Part shown: positions 15,427 through 23,238 of the stretch, piece after piece
Numbering within the stretch: position 1 is the first letter of the stretch
How the letters are laid out: the number at the start of each line of letters is the position of its first letter
NCBI RefSeq assembly: GCF_051961875.1
Contig: NZ_JBQCCV010000125.1
Span: 62,001 to 126,000 of the forward strand
DNA: 64,000 bases
Direction: 5' to 3'
Source of the DNA: Intrasporangium_A sp051961875
GTDB taxonomy: Bacteria; Actinomycetota; Actinomycetes; Actinomycetales; Dermatophilaceae
Made by a program: the position numbers and the translations under genes
Notes under the pieces: generated by a model
Database searches by the model: none
Told to the model about the DNA's origin: nothing
What the model saw: only the letters and a program-made list of their open reading frames with translations

Positions 15427-16458
15427 ATGTCACCGGCGGGTCTGCCCGAGTCGATGAGCGCCTGGGAGGCGGTGGGCGGCGAGGACCACGGCCGCGTCCG
15501 TGGTGTCCAGCGGCCCGTCCCGTCGCCCGCCCCGGGAGAAGTGCTCGTCGCGGTCGAGGCCTGCGGGGTCTGTCGCACCGACCTCCATGTGACCGACGGC
15601 GACCTGCCGGAACACCGGCCGCACGTGGTGCCAGGTCACGAGGTCGTCGGCAGGGTGGCGGCGCTGGGGCCGAGCACATCACGCTTCACGCCCGGCGACC
15701 GGGTCGGCGTCCCCTGGCTGCGCAGCACGTGCGGTGCCTGCCGATGGTGCCGCTCGGGCCGCGAGAACCTCTGTCCCCGAGCACGATTCACCGGCTGGGA
15801 CGAGGACGGCGGCTACGCCGACTACACCACCGTGCCGGAGGCCTACGCCTACCGGATCCCGGACGACCTTCCGGCCGAGCAGGCGGCCCCGCTGCTCTGC
15901 GCCGGCATCATCGGCTACCGCGCGCTTCGCCGCGCCAGTCTGCCGCCCGGTGGCCGCCTGGGGCTCTACGGGTTCGGGGCGAGCGCCCACCTCACCGCCC
16001 AGCTCGCCCTCGCGCAGGGCGCCGAGGTGCACGTCCTGACCCGCGGCGAGGAGGCCCAGCGGCTCGCGCTCGAGCTCGGAGCCACATCCGCCGGCCCCGC
16101 CGACGGCATGCCGCCGGTCCCACTCGACGCGTCCATCCTCTTCGCGCCCGCGGGGGACCTCGTGCCCACCGCCCTCGCCGGCCTCGAGCAGGGCGGCACG
16201 CTGGCGCTTGCCGGCATCCACGTGAGCGACATCCCGACCCTCGACTACCAGGCGCACCTGTTCCGGGAGCGGACCGTGACGTCGGTGACGGCGAACACGA
16301 GGCGCGACGGCGAGGAGTTCCTCGCCCTCGCCGCGCGGCTGGGCCTCCGCTGCACCGTCACGACCTACCCCTTCGCGGCGGCCCCCGCCGCGCTCGACGA
16401 CCTGTCGAACGGACGGTTCGCCGGGGTCGCCGTCCTCAGCCACGCGACCTCCGACTGA
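15427..16458 (+). CDS. zinc-dependent alcohol dehydrogenase family protein
   Basis: This 343-residue medium-chain dehydrogenase has the catalytic zinc site C-x-x-TDLH (ACGVCRTDLHVTDGD), GHEVVGRV, and a structural-zinc Cys cluster CGACRWCRSGRENLC. The Rossmann segment LGLYGFGASAHLTAQLA is close to the AdhA/YogA-like branch (zinc-binding alcohol dehydrogenase with GFGASAH). Substrate is probably a primary alcohol or aldehyde, with NAD(P)H. ATG 15427 is used; ATG 15454 would drop nine residues. It converges on a methyltransferase gene across a perfect 12-bp hairpin. Confidence 0.88.
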   Translation: MSPAGLPESMSAWEAVGGEDHGRVRGVQRPVPSPAPGEVLVAVEACGVCRTDLHVTDGDLPEHRPHVVPGHEVVGRVAALGPSTSRFTPGDRVGVPWLRSTCGACRWCRSGRENLCPRARFTGWDEDGGYADYTTVPEAYAYRIPDDLPAEQAAPLLCAGIIGYRALRRASLPPGGRLGLYGFGASAHLTAQLALAQGAEVHVLTRGEEAQRLALELGATSAGPADGMPPVPLDASILFAPAGDLVPTALAGLEQGGTLALAGIHVSDIPTLDYQAHLFRERTVTSVTANTRRDGEEFLALAARLGLRCTVTTYPFAAAPAALDDLSNGRFAGVAVLSHATSD

Positions 16459-16473
16459 TCGCGGAGCGGCTCC

Positions 16474-16504
16474 GCGGCATACCCCCCGATCAGGGGTATG
16501 CCGC
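16474..16504. terminator. bidirectional terminator hairpin built from two GCGGCATAC motifs
   Basis: GCGGCATACCCC (16474-16485) and GGGGTATGCCGC (16493-16504) form a perfect 12-bp stem with a 7-nt loop, between two convergent genes. Each arm begins or ends with the recurrent 9-mer GCGGCATAC. Confidence 0.75.
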
Positions 16505-16528
16505 CCAGCCCCCGAGCCCTGGCCCGCG

Positions 16529-17374
16529 CTATCGCTTGTGCGCCGTGACGAGCAGGTACTCCCACCGCATCGTGCCGTCCGGTGCCAGCCCGCGGTCGCC
16601 GAGGTCGGCCAGCTCGGCATCGAGCGAGGCCGCGCGGTCGGGGGAGTCGACGAGGCCGCGGTAGGCCGCGATGGTCGGCCCGTAGTTCGCCTTGAAGTAG
16701 TCCCGGAACTCCGCGCCGCTCGCGAACTGGTCGACGATGCACTCCCTGCGCTCGAGGCTGAGGTCGCCGACCCTGTCGCGGAACAGCTCTCGCACGTGCT
16801 CCTCGCTGCCCCAGAGCGGTGGCGGCTGTGCACCGGGGGGTGGGGGAGCGACATACGGCTTCATCGTCGCGAACATCTGGCCGATGAACCCCTGCGGGGT
16901 CCAGCTGGCGATCGCGATCGTGCCGCCGGGACGGCACACGCGCAGGACCTCCTCTGCGGCCCGCTGATGGTGCGGGGCGAACATGATGCCGACGCAGGAG
17001 ACCACCGCGTCGAACCGGCCGTCCTCGAAGGGCAGCGCCTCGACGTCGGCCTCCTGCCAGGTGAGCGAGGCGCCCTGCTCGTCGGCGACGCGGCGCCCGG
17101 CGTCGAACAGCTCTGGCGTCAGGTCGCTTGCGGTGACGGTGGCCCCTGTGAGCGCCGCGGGGATCGCGACGTTGCCGGAGCCGGCGGCGACATCGAGGAC
17201 CTGCTGGCCGGGCCCGATCCCGGCCGCCCCGACGACGACTGGCCCGAGGCTCGGAATGAGCTCGCTCGCGACCGCCGGATAGTCGCCGAGCGCCCACATG
17301 CTGCGGTGCCGGGACTTGAGCTCCCGGTCCGCTCGCGCGAGCTCCTCGGGGTCTGTGCTGGTCTGCTGGGTCAT
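16529..17374 (-). CDS. class I SAM-dependent methyltransferase
   Basis: This 281-residue protein is of the UbiE/Methyltransf_11 type. Motif I VLDVAAGSGNVAI binds SAM; a following acidic strand (ATVTASDLTPELF), EADVEALPFEDGRFDAVVSC and the post-motif VLRVCRPGGTIAIASW fit the fold. The ATG at 17374 has GGAGGACC a few nt upstream. Substrate is unknown; small molecules or lipids are typical. It is divergent from an HxlR-type regulator that may control it through paired repeats in the 170-bp gap. Confidence 0.85.
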   Translation of the reverse strand: MTQQTSTDPEELARADRELKSRHRSMWALGDYPAVASELIPSLGPVVVGAAGIGPGQQVLDVAAGSGNVAIPAALTGATVTASDLTPELFDAGRRVADEQGASLTWQEADVEALPFEDGRFDAVVSCVGIMFAPHHQRAAEEVLRVCRPGGTIAIASWTPQGFIGQMFATMKPYVAPPPPGAQPPPLWGSEEHVRELFRDRVGDLSLERRECIVDQFASGAEFRDYFKANYGPTIAAYRGLVDSPDRAASLDAELADLGDRGLAPDGTMRWEYLLVTAHKR

Positions 17375-17451
17375 GGTGGTCCTCCTCCGACCGGTTCATG
17401 CGTGCTGACGGCTCCATGGTCGAGGCGGCCCGCGCGGCCCATCCAGTGCCG

Positions 17452-17491
17452 GTTCTGAAGCACCGGCGGTATCAGTTCTGTACCACCGGCG
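17452..17491. promoter_or_regulatory. tandem direct repeats, candidate HxlR operator
   Basis: GTTCTGAAGCACCGGCG (17452-17468) and GTTCTGTACCACCGGCG (17475-17491) differ at two positions and start 23 bp apart. They lie between the methyltransferase and the HxlR-type gene. About two helical turns of spacing on one face of DNA suits a dimeric winged-helix regulator. Confidence 0.5.
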
Positions 17492-17544
17492 CACTTTCTG
17501 AGGCAGCATCGACAGCGGGAGCCCGATCAGGGGAGGTGGGAGAC

Positions 17545-18219
17545 ATGACCTTCTACGGCCAGTTCTGCCCCGTCGCGAAGGCGATGGAGGTTCTCGACGA
17601 GCGGTGGACGCTGCTCATCGTGCGCGAGCTCCTGCTCGGCAGCACCCACTTCAACGAGCTGCGGCGCGGGGTGCCGAAGATGTCGCCCGCGTTGCTGTCC
17701 AAGCGACTCCGCTCCCTCGAGCGTGCCGGCATCGTGAACCGGACGGTCGACGAGTCGCGCACGGCCTACACGCTGACCCAGTCCGGCAAGGAGCTGTTCG
17801 ACGTCGTCAACGCCCTCGGCGTGTGGGGTCTGCGCTGGATCCCGGAGCTGGGCGACGAGGACCTCGACCCGCACCTGCTGCTGTGGGACATCCGCCGGAC
17901 GATTCCGGTCGACCGGTGGCCCCGCGGTCGGACCGTCGTCGCGTTCGAGTTCGGCGACGTGCCGGTCGGCCGCTCCCGCTGGTGGCTCGTCGTGACCGGC
18001 GACGACGTGGACGTGTGTGACGCGGACCCCGGCTACGAGGTCACCGCCACGGCGCGGCTGCCGCTGCGCGTGCTCACCCGGATCTGGCGCGGTGAGGAGC
18101 GCTGGACCCGGGCGGAGCGGCAGGGCGAGCTTGTGGTCCACGGCTCGGCTCCCGCGCGCCGTGAGCTGGGGAGCTGGATAGGGCAGTCGAGTCTCGCCAC
18201 GCTGGCCGCGAGTCGCTGA
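17545..18219 (+). CDS. HxlR/MarR-type winged-helix transcriptional regulator with C-terminal domain
   Basis: This 224-residue protein has an HxlR DNA-binding domain in its first 105 residues: CPVAKAMEVLDERWTLLIVR, ELLLGSTHFNELRRGVPKMS, LLSKRLRSLERAGIV and a wing TAYTLTQSG. The C-terminal 110 residues resemble an SCP2-like ligand-binding domain (VVAFEFGDVPVGRSRWWLVV), as in longer HxlR members. ATG 17545 has GGGAGGTGGG just upstream; the frame is open to 17398 without a good site. It is divergent from the methyltransferase gene, its likely target. Confidence 0.85.
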   Translation: MTFYGQFCPVAKAMEVLDERWTLLIVRELLLGSTHFNELRRGVPKMSPALLSKRLRSLERAGIVNRTVDESRTAYTLTQSGKELFDVVNALGVWGLRWIPELGDEDLDPHLLLWDIRRTIPVDRWPRGRTVVAFEFGDVPVGRSRWWLVVTGDDVDVCDADPGYEVTATARLPLRVLTRIWRGEERWTRAERQGELVVHGSAPARRELGSWIGQSSLATLAASR

Positions 18220-18258
18220 GTCGCGGGCCGGCGGTGCGCTCTGTGGTCCAATCGACCC

Positions 18259-19221
18259 ATGGCTGCCACGAGCAGGACCCCCGCGATCGAGCTCGACGTC
18301 GACGGTTATGACGTACGGCTGACGAACCCGGACCGTGTCTACTTCTCAGAGCGCGGGGAGACGAAGCTCGACCTGGCCAACTACTACCTGTCCGTCGGCC
18401 CGGGCATCGTGGGCGCCCTGCGCGACCGGCCGTGCATGCTGCACCGCTTCCCCAAGGGCGTCGACGGGGACAAGGTCCATCAGAAGCGCCTGCCGGCCGG
18501 GGCGCCGCCGTGGGTCGAGACGGTCCGGCTCCACTTCCCGCGGTACGGGCTGCACGCCGACGAGCTTTGTGTCACCAAGCTCGCCGATGTCGCCTGGGCG
18601 GTGCAGATGTCGACGGTCGAGTTCCACCCCTGGAACTCTCGGCGCCCGGAGACCGAGGAGCCCGATGAGTGGCGCATCGACCTCGACCCGATGCCGAAGT
18701 GCCCCTTCACGACGGTGCAGCGGGCGGCCCACGCGGCCCACGAGGTGCTCGAGGAGCTGGGCGCGGTCGGCTGGCCCAAGACGTCCGGCGGCCGGGGAAT
18801 GCACATCTACGTCCGGATCAAGCAGGAGCACGGGTTCAAGACGGTGCGGCGGGCCGCGCTGGCGTTCGCCCGAGAGGTGGAGCGGCGCCTACCGGACGAC
18901 GTCACGACCGCGTGGTGGCGCAAGGACCGGGCTCCGACCGACCTCTTCGTCGACTACAACCAGAACGCCCGCGACCACACGATGGCCGCGGCCTACAGTG
19001 TGCGCGGCAACCGTCGCGGCACGGTGTCCGCTCCGGTCTCGTGGGACGAGGTCGACGACATCGAGCCGGACGACTTCACGATCGCGACGATGCCCGACCG
19101 CTTCGCGCGCCTCGGCGACCTCCACGCCGGCATCGACGAGGCCGTCTTCGACATCGCGCCGCTCCTCGAGTGGGCCGACCGCGACGAGCGCGAGGGCCAG
19201 CCCGTGCCCGACGACGAATGA
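18259..19221 (+). CDS. LigD-type polymerase/primase domain protein (NHEJ, AEP superfamily)
   Basis: This 320-residue stand-alone polymerase domain is like that of multidomain LigD, which fills in and adds ribonucleotides at DNA double-strand ends. Signatures are LTNPDRVYFSE, FPKGVDGDKVHQKRLP, HPWNSR, the catalytic Asp pair in WRIDLDPMP, TSGGRGMHIYVRI, and DYNQNARDHTMAAAYSVRG. Neither a ligase nor a nuclease domain is fused to it, and no ku gene is visible nearby. The ATG at 18259 follows a 39-bp gap after the HxlR-type gene, and its stop overlaps pabB by 4 bp. Confidence 0.88.
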   Translation: MAATSRTPAIELDVDGYDVRLTNPDRVYFSERGETKLDLANYYLSVGPGIVGALRDRPCMLHRFPKGVDGDKVHQKRLPAGAPPWVETVRLHFPRYGLHADELCVTKLADVAWAVQMSTVEFHPWNSRRPETEEPDEWRIDLDPMPKCPFTTVQRAAHAAHEVLEELGAVGWPKTSGGRGMHIYVRIKQEHGFKTVRRAALAFAREVERRLPDDVTTAWWRKDRAPTDLFVDYNQNARDHTMAAAYSVRGNRRGTVSAPVSWDEVDDIEPDDFTIATMPDRFARLGDLHAGIDEAVFDIAPLLEWADRDEREGQPVPDDE

Positions 19222-20336
19222 CGGGTATGCCGCTCACCCACCTCCCGGAGACCCGCGGCCTCCCGCACCATGGCCCCCACGAGGTGGTCGACCATGCCCG
19301 GTTCCGGGACCGCTCGGCGCGGGACGTGCTCGAGGTCCGCCGGGGAGCGGACGCGCTCGAGTCCATGGGCCGCGAGGGTTTCTGGGCGGTTGTCGCGACC
19401 TTCGAAGGGCAGCTTTCTGCCGTGCGGTTCGCGACGGTCGAGCCCAGCGGGCCGAATGACGGCGCACCCAGCGGCGTCGGCAACCGGTCGCCGCAGTGGA
19501 CTGCGCTGAGAGGGCGGTGGCGGACGAGCCTGGGGCGAGCGGCATACCGCGAGGCGGTGCGGGAGGTCCGTGAACGGATCGCGGCGGGCACGGTCTACCA
19601 GGTCAACATCTGCCGGGTCCTGTCTCACGAGATCGCCCGCGACGCAGACCTCGACGGACTCGATCTGCTCGTGCGCCGGGGCAACCCGTCACCCTACGGA
19701 TCGCGGATTCGCTGCGCCGAGGCCGGGCTCGATGTCGTCAGCGCCTCGCCGGAGCTGTTCCTCTCGCGACGCGGCGAGCGCGTCGAGACGAGACCGATCA
19801 AAGGGACAGCGCCGAGCGCCGCCGAGATGCTCGACAAGGACCACGCCGAGAACGTGATGATCGTCGACCTCATGCGCAACGACCTCTCCCATGTCTGCCG
19901 GCCCGGCAGCGTGACGGTCGATGCCCTCTGCGCGCTCGAACCGCACCCGGGCCTGGTCCACCTCGTCTCGACGGTAAGCGGGAGGCTGCGGCCCGACGCT
20001 ACGTGGCCGGACGTCATGGCGGCGGCCTTCCCGCCCGGCTCGGTCTCCGGCGCGCCGAAGTCCAGCGCACTCCGGACCATCCACGAGCTCGAGACGGCAC
20101 CGCGCGGACCGTACTGCGGCGCCATCGGGTGGGTCGACGCCGACCGGGGCGAGGCGGAACTGGCGGTCGGCATCCGGACGTTCTGGGCAGAGGACGACCG
20201 CGATGGTCGACGCTGGCTCCGCTTCGGCACCGGCGCCGGCATCACCTGGCACTCCGAGCCCGAGCGGGAGTGGCGCGAGACGGAGCTGAAGGCGGCTCGA
20301 CTCATCGGCCTCGCGTCCGGCAGGGTAGGCGAGTGA
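19218..20336 (+). CDS. pabB: aminodeoxychorismate synthase component I (chorismate-binding)
   Basis: This 372-residue enzyme converts chorismate and ammonia to 4-amino-4-deoxychorismate for folate synthesis. Chorismate-binding landmarks are GTVYQVNICRVLS, FLSRRGERVETRPIKGTAPS with the motif PIKGT, HAENVMIVDLMRNDLSHVC, FPPGSVSGAPK, and GPYCGAIGW near the C terminus. PIKGT rather than PIAGT favours PabB over anthranilate synthase TrpE. ATG 19218 overlaps the LigD-type stop; ATG 19227 is an alternative. pabC follows after 25 bp. The glutaminase subunit pabA is not in the window. Confidence 0.9.
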   Translation: MTGMPLTHLPETRGLPHHGPHEVVDHARFRDRSARDVLEVRRGADALESMGREGFWAVVATFEGQLSAVRFATVEPSGPNDGAPSGVGNRSPQWTALRGRWRTSLGRAAYREAVREVRERIAAGTVYQVNICRVLSHEIARDADLDGLDLLVRRGNPSPYGSRIRCAEAGLDVVSASPELFLSRRGERVETRPIKGTAPSAAEMLDKDHAENVMIVDLMRNDLSHVCRPGSVTVDALCALEPHPGLVHLVSTVSGRLRPDATWPDVMAAAFPPGSVSGAPKSSALRTIHELETAPRGPYCGAIGWVDADRGEAELAVGIRTFWAEDDRDGRRWLRFGTGAGITWHSEPEREWRETELKAARLIGLASGRVGE

Positions 20337-20361
20337 CCGCGCTGACAGGAGGGACGCAGGG

Positions 20362-21210
20362 ATGACCGGCGAGGAGATCCGCGTCTGGGTGAACGGCAGC
20401 CTCGTCGATGCCGAGGCACCAGCACTGCCGGCGCTCGACCACGGGATCACCGTCGGCGACGGCGTCTTCGAGACGGCGAAGATCGACGGCGGGGCGCCGT
20501 TCGCGCTCCGGAGGCATCACGCCCGGCTGCTGCGATCGGCGGCCGGCCTCGGCCTGCCGCCGATCGACCTCGACCTGCTGGACGAGGGCATCAAGGCGGT
20601 CCTGGCCGGCGGCGACATCGAGTTCGGGCGGCTGCGCTACAGCGTCACCGGCGGGACGGGACCGCTCGGGTCGGACCGGGATTCGGCCATGCCCACCTAC
20701 ATCGTCCTCGCCGGCCCCCAGCCGCGTCCGCCCCAGTCGGGGGCCCTCGTCGTCGTGCCGTGGACACGCAACGAGCGGTCCGCCGTCGCCGGCCTGAAGA
20801 CGACGTCGTACGCCGAGAACGTCGTCGCGCTCGCCTACGCCAAGGAGCGTGGCGGCATCGAGGCGGTCTTCGGCAACACACGCGGCGAGCTCTGTGAGTG
20901 CACCGGCAGCAACATCTTCGTCGTGCGCGACGGCCAGGTCTCCACGCCTCCAGTCGAGTCCGGGCTGCTACCCGGCATCACCCGAGAGCTCACCATCGAG
21001 TGGGCGGAGGAGAGCGGCATACCGGTGCGCGAGAGCGCCCTCCCGCTCGGTGTGCTCGGCGAGGCGGACGAGGTCTTCATCACGAGCTCCACCAAGGACA
21101 TCCTCCCCGTGCACGCGGTCGACGGCCGTGCGCTGCCCACGGAGCGGCCGGTCACCACCCGCTTGCAGGAGGTGTTTCGCAGCGGGACCCAGCGGACCGT
21201 CGACCCGTGA
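20362..21210 (+). CDS. pabC: aminodeoxychorismate lyase / class IV aminotransferase
   Basis: This 282-residue PLP enzyme of fold type IV probably releases pyruvate from aminodeoxychorismate to give p-aminobenzoate. DHGITVGDGVFETAKI is the family opening, GLKTTSYAENVVAL carries the PLP lysine, and SNIFVVRDGQVSTPPVESGL binds phosphate. The class also contains branched-chain and D-amino-acid aminotransferases; the direct linkage to pabB supports PabC. Its stop overlaps the next gene by 4 bp. Confidence 0.88.
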   Translation: MTGEEIRVWVNGSLVDAEAPALPALDHGITVGDGVFETAKIDGGAPFALRRHHARLLRSAAGLGLPPIDLDLLDEGIKAVLAGGDIEFGRLRYSVTGGTGPLGSDRDSAMPTYIVLAGPQPRPPQSGALVVVPWTRNERSAVAGLKTTSYAENVVALAYAKERGGIEAVFGNTRGELCECTGSNIFVVRDGQVSTPPVESGLLPGITRELTIEWAEESGIPVRESALPLGVLGEADEVFITSSTKDILPVHAVDGRALPTERPVTTRLQEVFRSGTQRTVDP

Positions 21211-21683
21211 GCGACGAGGTCACCGCAGAGGGGCGCGAGCGCGTCGTCGACTACTCCGATGCCAACATCACGCTCGACGCGTACGAGGACCGTTGGGCGT
21301 GGCGAGCGAGGCTGCGATGGAACCGCGCGACCCACCTCGCATGGCGCACCCTGGTCGGCGTCATCGGCGGCATCGTCACCGTCGCCGAGCTCATCATGGT
21401 GCCGGCTCCCGGGCCCGGCTGGCTGGTCGTCTTCCTGGGCCTCATGATCTTCGCGAGCGAGTTCGAGTTCGCCCAGCGGCTGCTCGACTTCGCCCGTCGC
21501 CAGGTGGGCAGGTGGAACGACTGGGTCATGGCGCAACCCGTCTGGCTCCGCGGTCTCGTCGCGCTCGCCACGCTGCTGCTCGTCTGGACGATCCTCTGGG
21601 CGGCGTTCGTCGTCATGGGCTTGCCGGGCTTCCTGCCGGGCTGGGCCACGGACTCGCTGCGGCAGGTGCCGGGGATCGACTGA
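21207..21683 (+). CDS. TIGR02611/PGPGW family membrane protein
   Basis: This 158-residue protein has the diagnostic PAPGPGWLVVFLGLMIFASE motif, which forms a helical hairpin, preceded by one hydrophobic segment (AWRTLVGVIGGIVTVAELIM) and followed by a third (GLVALATLLLVWTILWAAFV). Function is unknown for the family. It starts at GTG 21207, overlapping the pabC stop (GTGA), so it is read as the last gene of the pab operon, although no functional link is apparent. Confidence 0.85.
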   Translation: MSDEVTAEGRERVVDYSDANITLDAYEDRWAWRARLRWNRATHLAWRTLVGVIGGIVTVAELIMVPAPGPGWLVVFLGLMIFASEFEFAQRLLDFARRQVGRWNDWVMAQPVWLRGLVALATLLLVWTILWAAFVVMGLPGFLPGWATDSLRQVPGID

Positions 21684-21774
21684 GCGCGTTCCGGGCGGGG
21701 TGGCGGGCCGATTACCGGAACGCGCGGTGGATTGGATAGTGTTTCCCTCCGTCGCCCCACAAGGGCGACGTCCT

Positions 21775-21848
21775 GGACGTGTAGCTCAGTTGGTTAGAGC
21801 GTTCGCTTCACACGCGAGAGGTCAGGGGTTCGAGTCCCTTCACGTCCA
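21775..21848 (+). tRNA. tRNA-Val (CAC)
   Basis: This 74-nt cloverleaf has acceptor arms GGACGTG / CACGTCC. The anticodon loop TTCACAC gives anticodon CAC, reading GTG. The stem TTCGC/GCGAG and the T-arm GGGGTTCGAGTCCC are intact. No CCA is encoded. A weak TAGTGT -10-like element lies at 21737-21742. Confidence 0.95.
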
Positions 21849-22152
21849 CTCTCCGGCGGTGGGAGTGCGCCCGAGGCGCCGGCCGGTATCCCGCGAGGAC
21901 CCGGACCGCCCGCCCGGAGGTTGCGCCGCTGCCAGCGAGGGATGGCTTTCGGGCCCGTCGTTCATACCGCTCGCGGCCGCGCTGCCCGGCGAGCACCGCG
22001 TCGTACTTCGCCCCGCCAGAGGGTTGTCGCCGCAATGCGCCAGTCCGAACACCCGCACCAGGTGTGCCGGTTCCGGGAACCGAGAGCTGGGCACCGTGGT
22101 GGCCCTCCGGAGTGCGGGTCGCCGCCTAAACTGCCTCGCAGGAGGCGATCCC
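21849..22152 (+). other. 304-bp intergenic region with promoter of the hemerythrin gene
   Basis: No credible gene was found here. Near its end TAAACT (22127-22132) could be a -10 box, with GCAGGAGG (22138-22145) as the ribosome-binding site for the gene at 22153. The rest shows no strong terminator or repeat. Confidence 0.4.
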
Positions 22153-22629
22153 ATGGACGACACCACCCTGACGGCACTCATGGAGCGCGAACACCACGAC
22201 GTCGACGAAGCCATCGAGGACTTCGTGCAGGGACTGCGTGAGCGGCACGTCCGCCACCAGGACCTGCGCCGCGCGACCGACCTGCTCCAACGACACATCT
22301 ACATCGAGGAGGCCCTCATCTTCCCGCCGCTGCGCGCCAAGGGGATGCTTGCGCCGATCCTCGTCATGGAGCGCGAGCACGGGGAGATCTGGCGGACACT
22401 CGATGCACTCAATCTCGAGGTGGGCAGCGGGACGGTCGCCGACTCGGTGCCGGACAGGTGTCGTCAGCTGCTGCACGAGCTCGAGGTGCACAACGGCAAG
22501 GAGGAGCCGATCATCTACCCGCAGGCCGACGCCGCGCTCACCGACTCCCAAAAGGACGCGGTGCGCGACTTCATGCGCTCGGGCACCATGCCGACCGACT
22601 GGGTGTGCGCCCAGGTCGGCAACGGCTGA
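22153..22629 (+). CDS. hemerythrin domain protein
   Basis: This 158-residue four-helix protein has the histidine/acid ligands of a di-iron hemerythrin-like site: EREHHDVDEAIEDF, LLQRHIYIEEALIFPPL, MEREHGEIWRTLD and EVHNGKEEPIIYPQ. Such domains bind O2 or NO, or repair iron-sulfur clusters; which applies here cannot be told. ATG 22153 has GGAGG 8 nt upstream. It precedes a flavin reductase-like gene by 9 nt, which could supply reducing power. Confidence 0.88.
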   Translation: MDDTTLTALMEREHHDVDEAIEDFVQGLRERHVRHQDLRRATDLLQRHIYIEEALIFPPLRAKGMLAPILVMEREHGEIWRTLDALNLEVGSGTVADSVPDRCRQLLHELEVHNGKEEPIIYPQADAALTDSQKDAVRDFMRSGTMPTDWVCAQVGNG

Positions 22630-22638
22630 GCGCCGCCG

Positions 22639-23166
22639 ATGACCATCCACTCCGACCACCCCTTCCTGCCGCCAGAGACCGACCGCGACCCGGTCCGTCG
22701 ACTGCGCGGACGGGTCGGCGGGACGGTGTCGCTCTGGACCTCGGGTGCGGGGGCCGGGCGCGCCGGCCTCACCGTGTCGTCCTACCTCGTCTCGCCCGGG
22801 GAGCCGGCCCACGTCGTCGGGCTGCTGCACCCGGAGTCGGAGCTGCTCGAGCGGCTCCTCGAGACCGGCACGGCGGTGGTCCAGCTGCTCGAGTGGCGGG
22901 ACCGGGAGCTCGCGGACGTCTTCGCCGGCCTCTTCCCCGCTCCAGGTGGCGCCTTCCGGCGGGGGAGCTGGGAGCAGACCGACTGGGGACCGGTGCTCAC
23001 CACCGCCTCCGCGTGGGCGGGGGTGCGCCTCGCCGGTGACGACTACGCACCACGCCCGGCCGGCTGGTCCGATCTGGTCGACACGGTCATCGAGACCGTG
23101 GCCGTCGGCGAGGAGGACCGGCCGCTCGTGCACCGCCGCGGGCGCTACCTCAGGCCCTCCGACTGA
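22639..23166 (+). CDS. flavin reductase-like / FMN-binding split-barrel protein
   Basis: This 175-residue protein resembles the flavin reductase domain: residues 20-60 read LRGRVGGTVSLWTSG, AGLTVSSYLVSPGEPAHVVG, then ESELLERLLETGTAVVQLLE. The family binds FMN and uses NAD(P)H. A truncated or atypical substrate site is possible because the family's usual HH-x-x-G-C end is absent. It is probably in an operon with the hemerythrin gene just upstream. Confidence 0.7.
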   Translation: MTIHSDHPFLPPETDRDPVRRLRGRVGGTVSLWTSGAGAGRAGLTVSSYLVSPGEPAHVVGLLHPESELLERLLETGTAVVQLLEWRDRELADVFAGLFPAPGGAFRRGSWEQTDWGPVLTTASAWAGVRLAGDDYAPRPAGWSDLVDTVIETVAVGEEDRPLVHRRGRYLRPSD

Positions 23167-23238
23167 GCGCTGGCCGCGCCATACAACGCGGGGTCCTGCG
23201 GTGCGGGGTCATCCGATGCGGGTTGGCGACCGGTCCCG

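Noticed and set aside
3516..16473. Absence of GCGGCATAC from the GH12-gvp region as proof of horizontal transfer
   Set aside because: Gaps of about 10 kb without the motif also occur in backbone regions (21.0-30.9 kb and 48.3-57.7 kb), so the absence alone is not informative.
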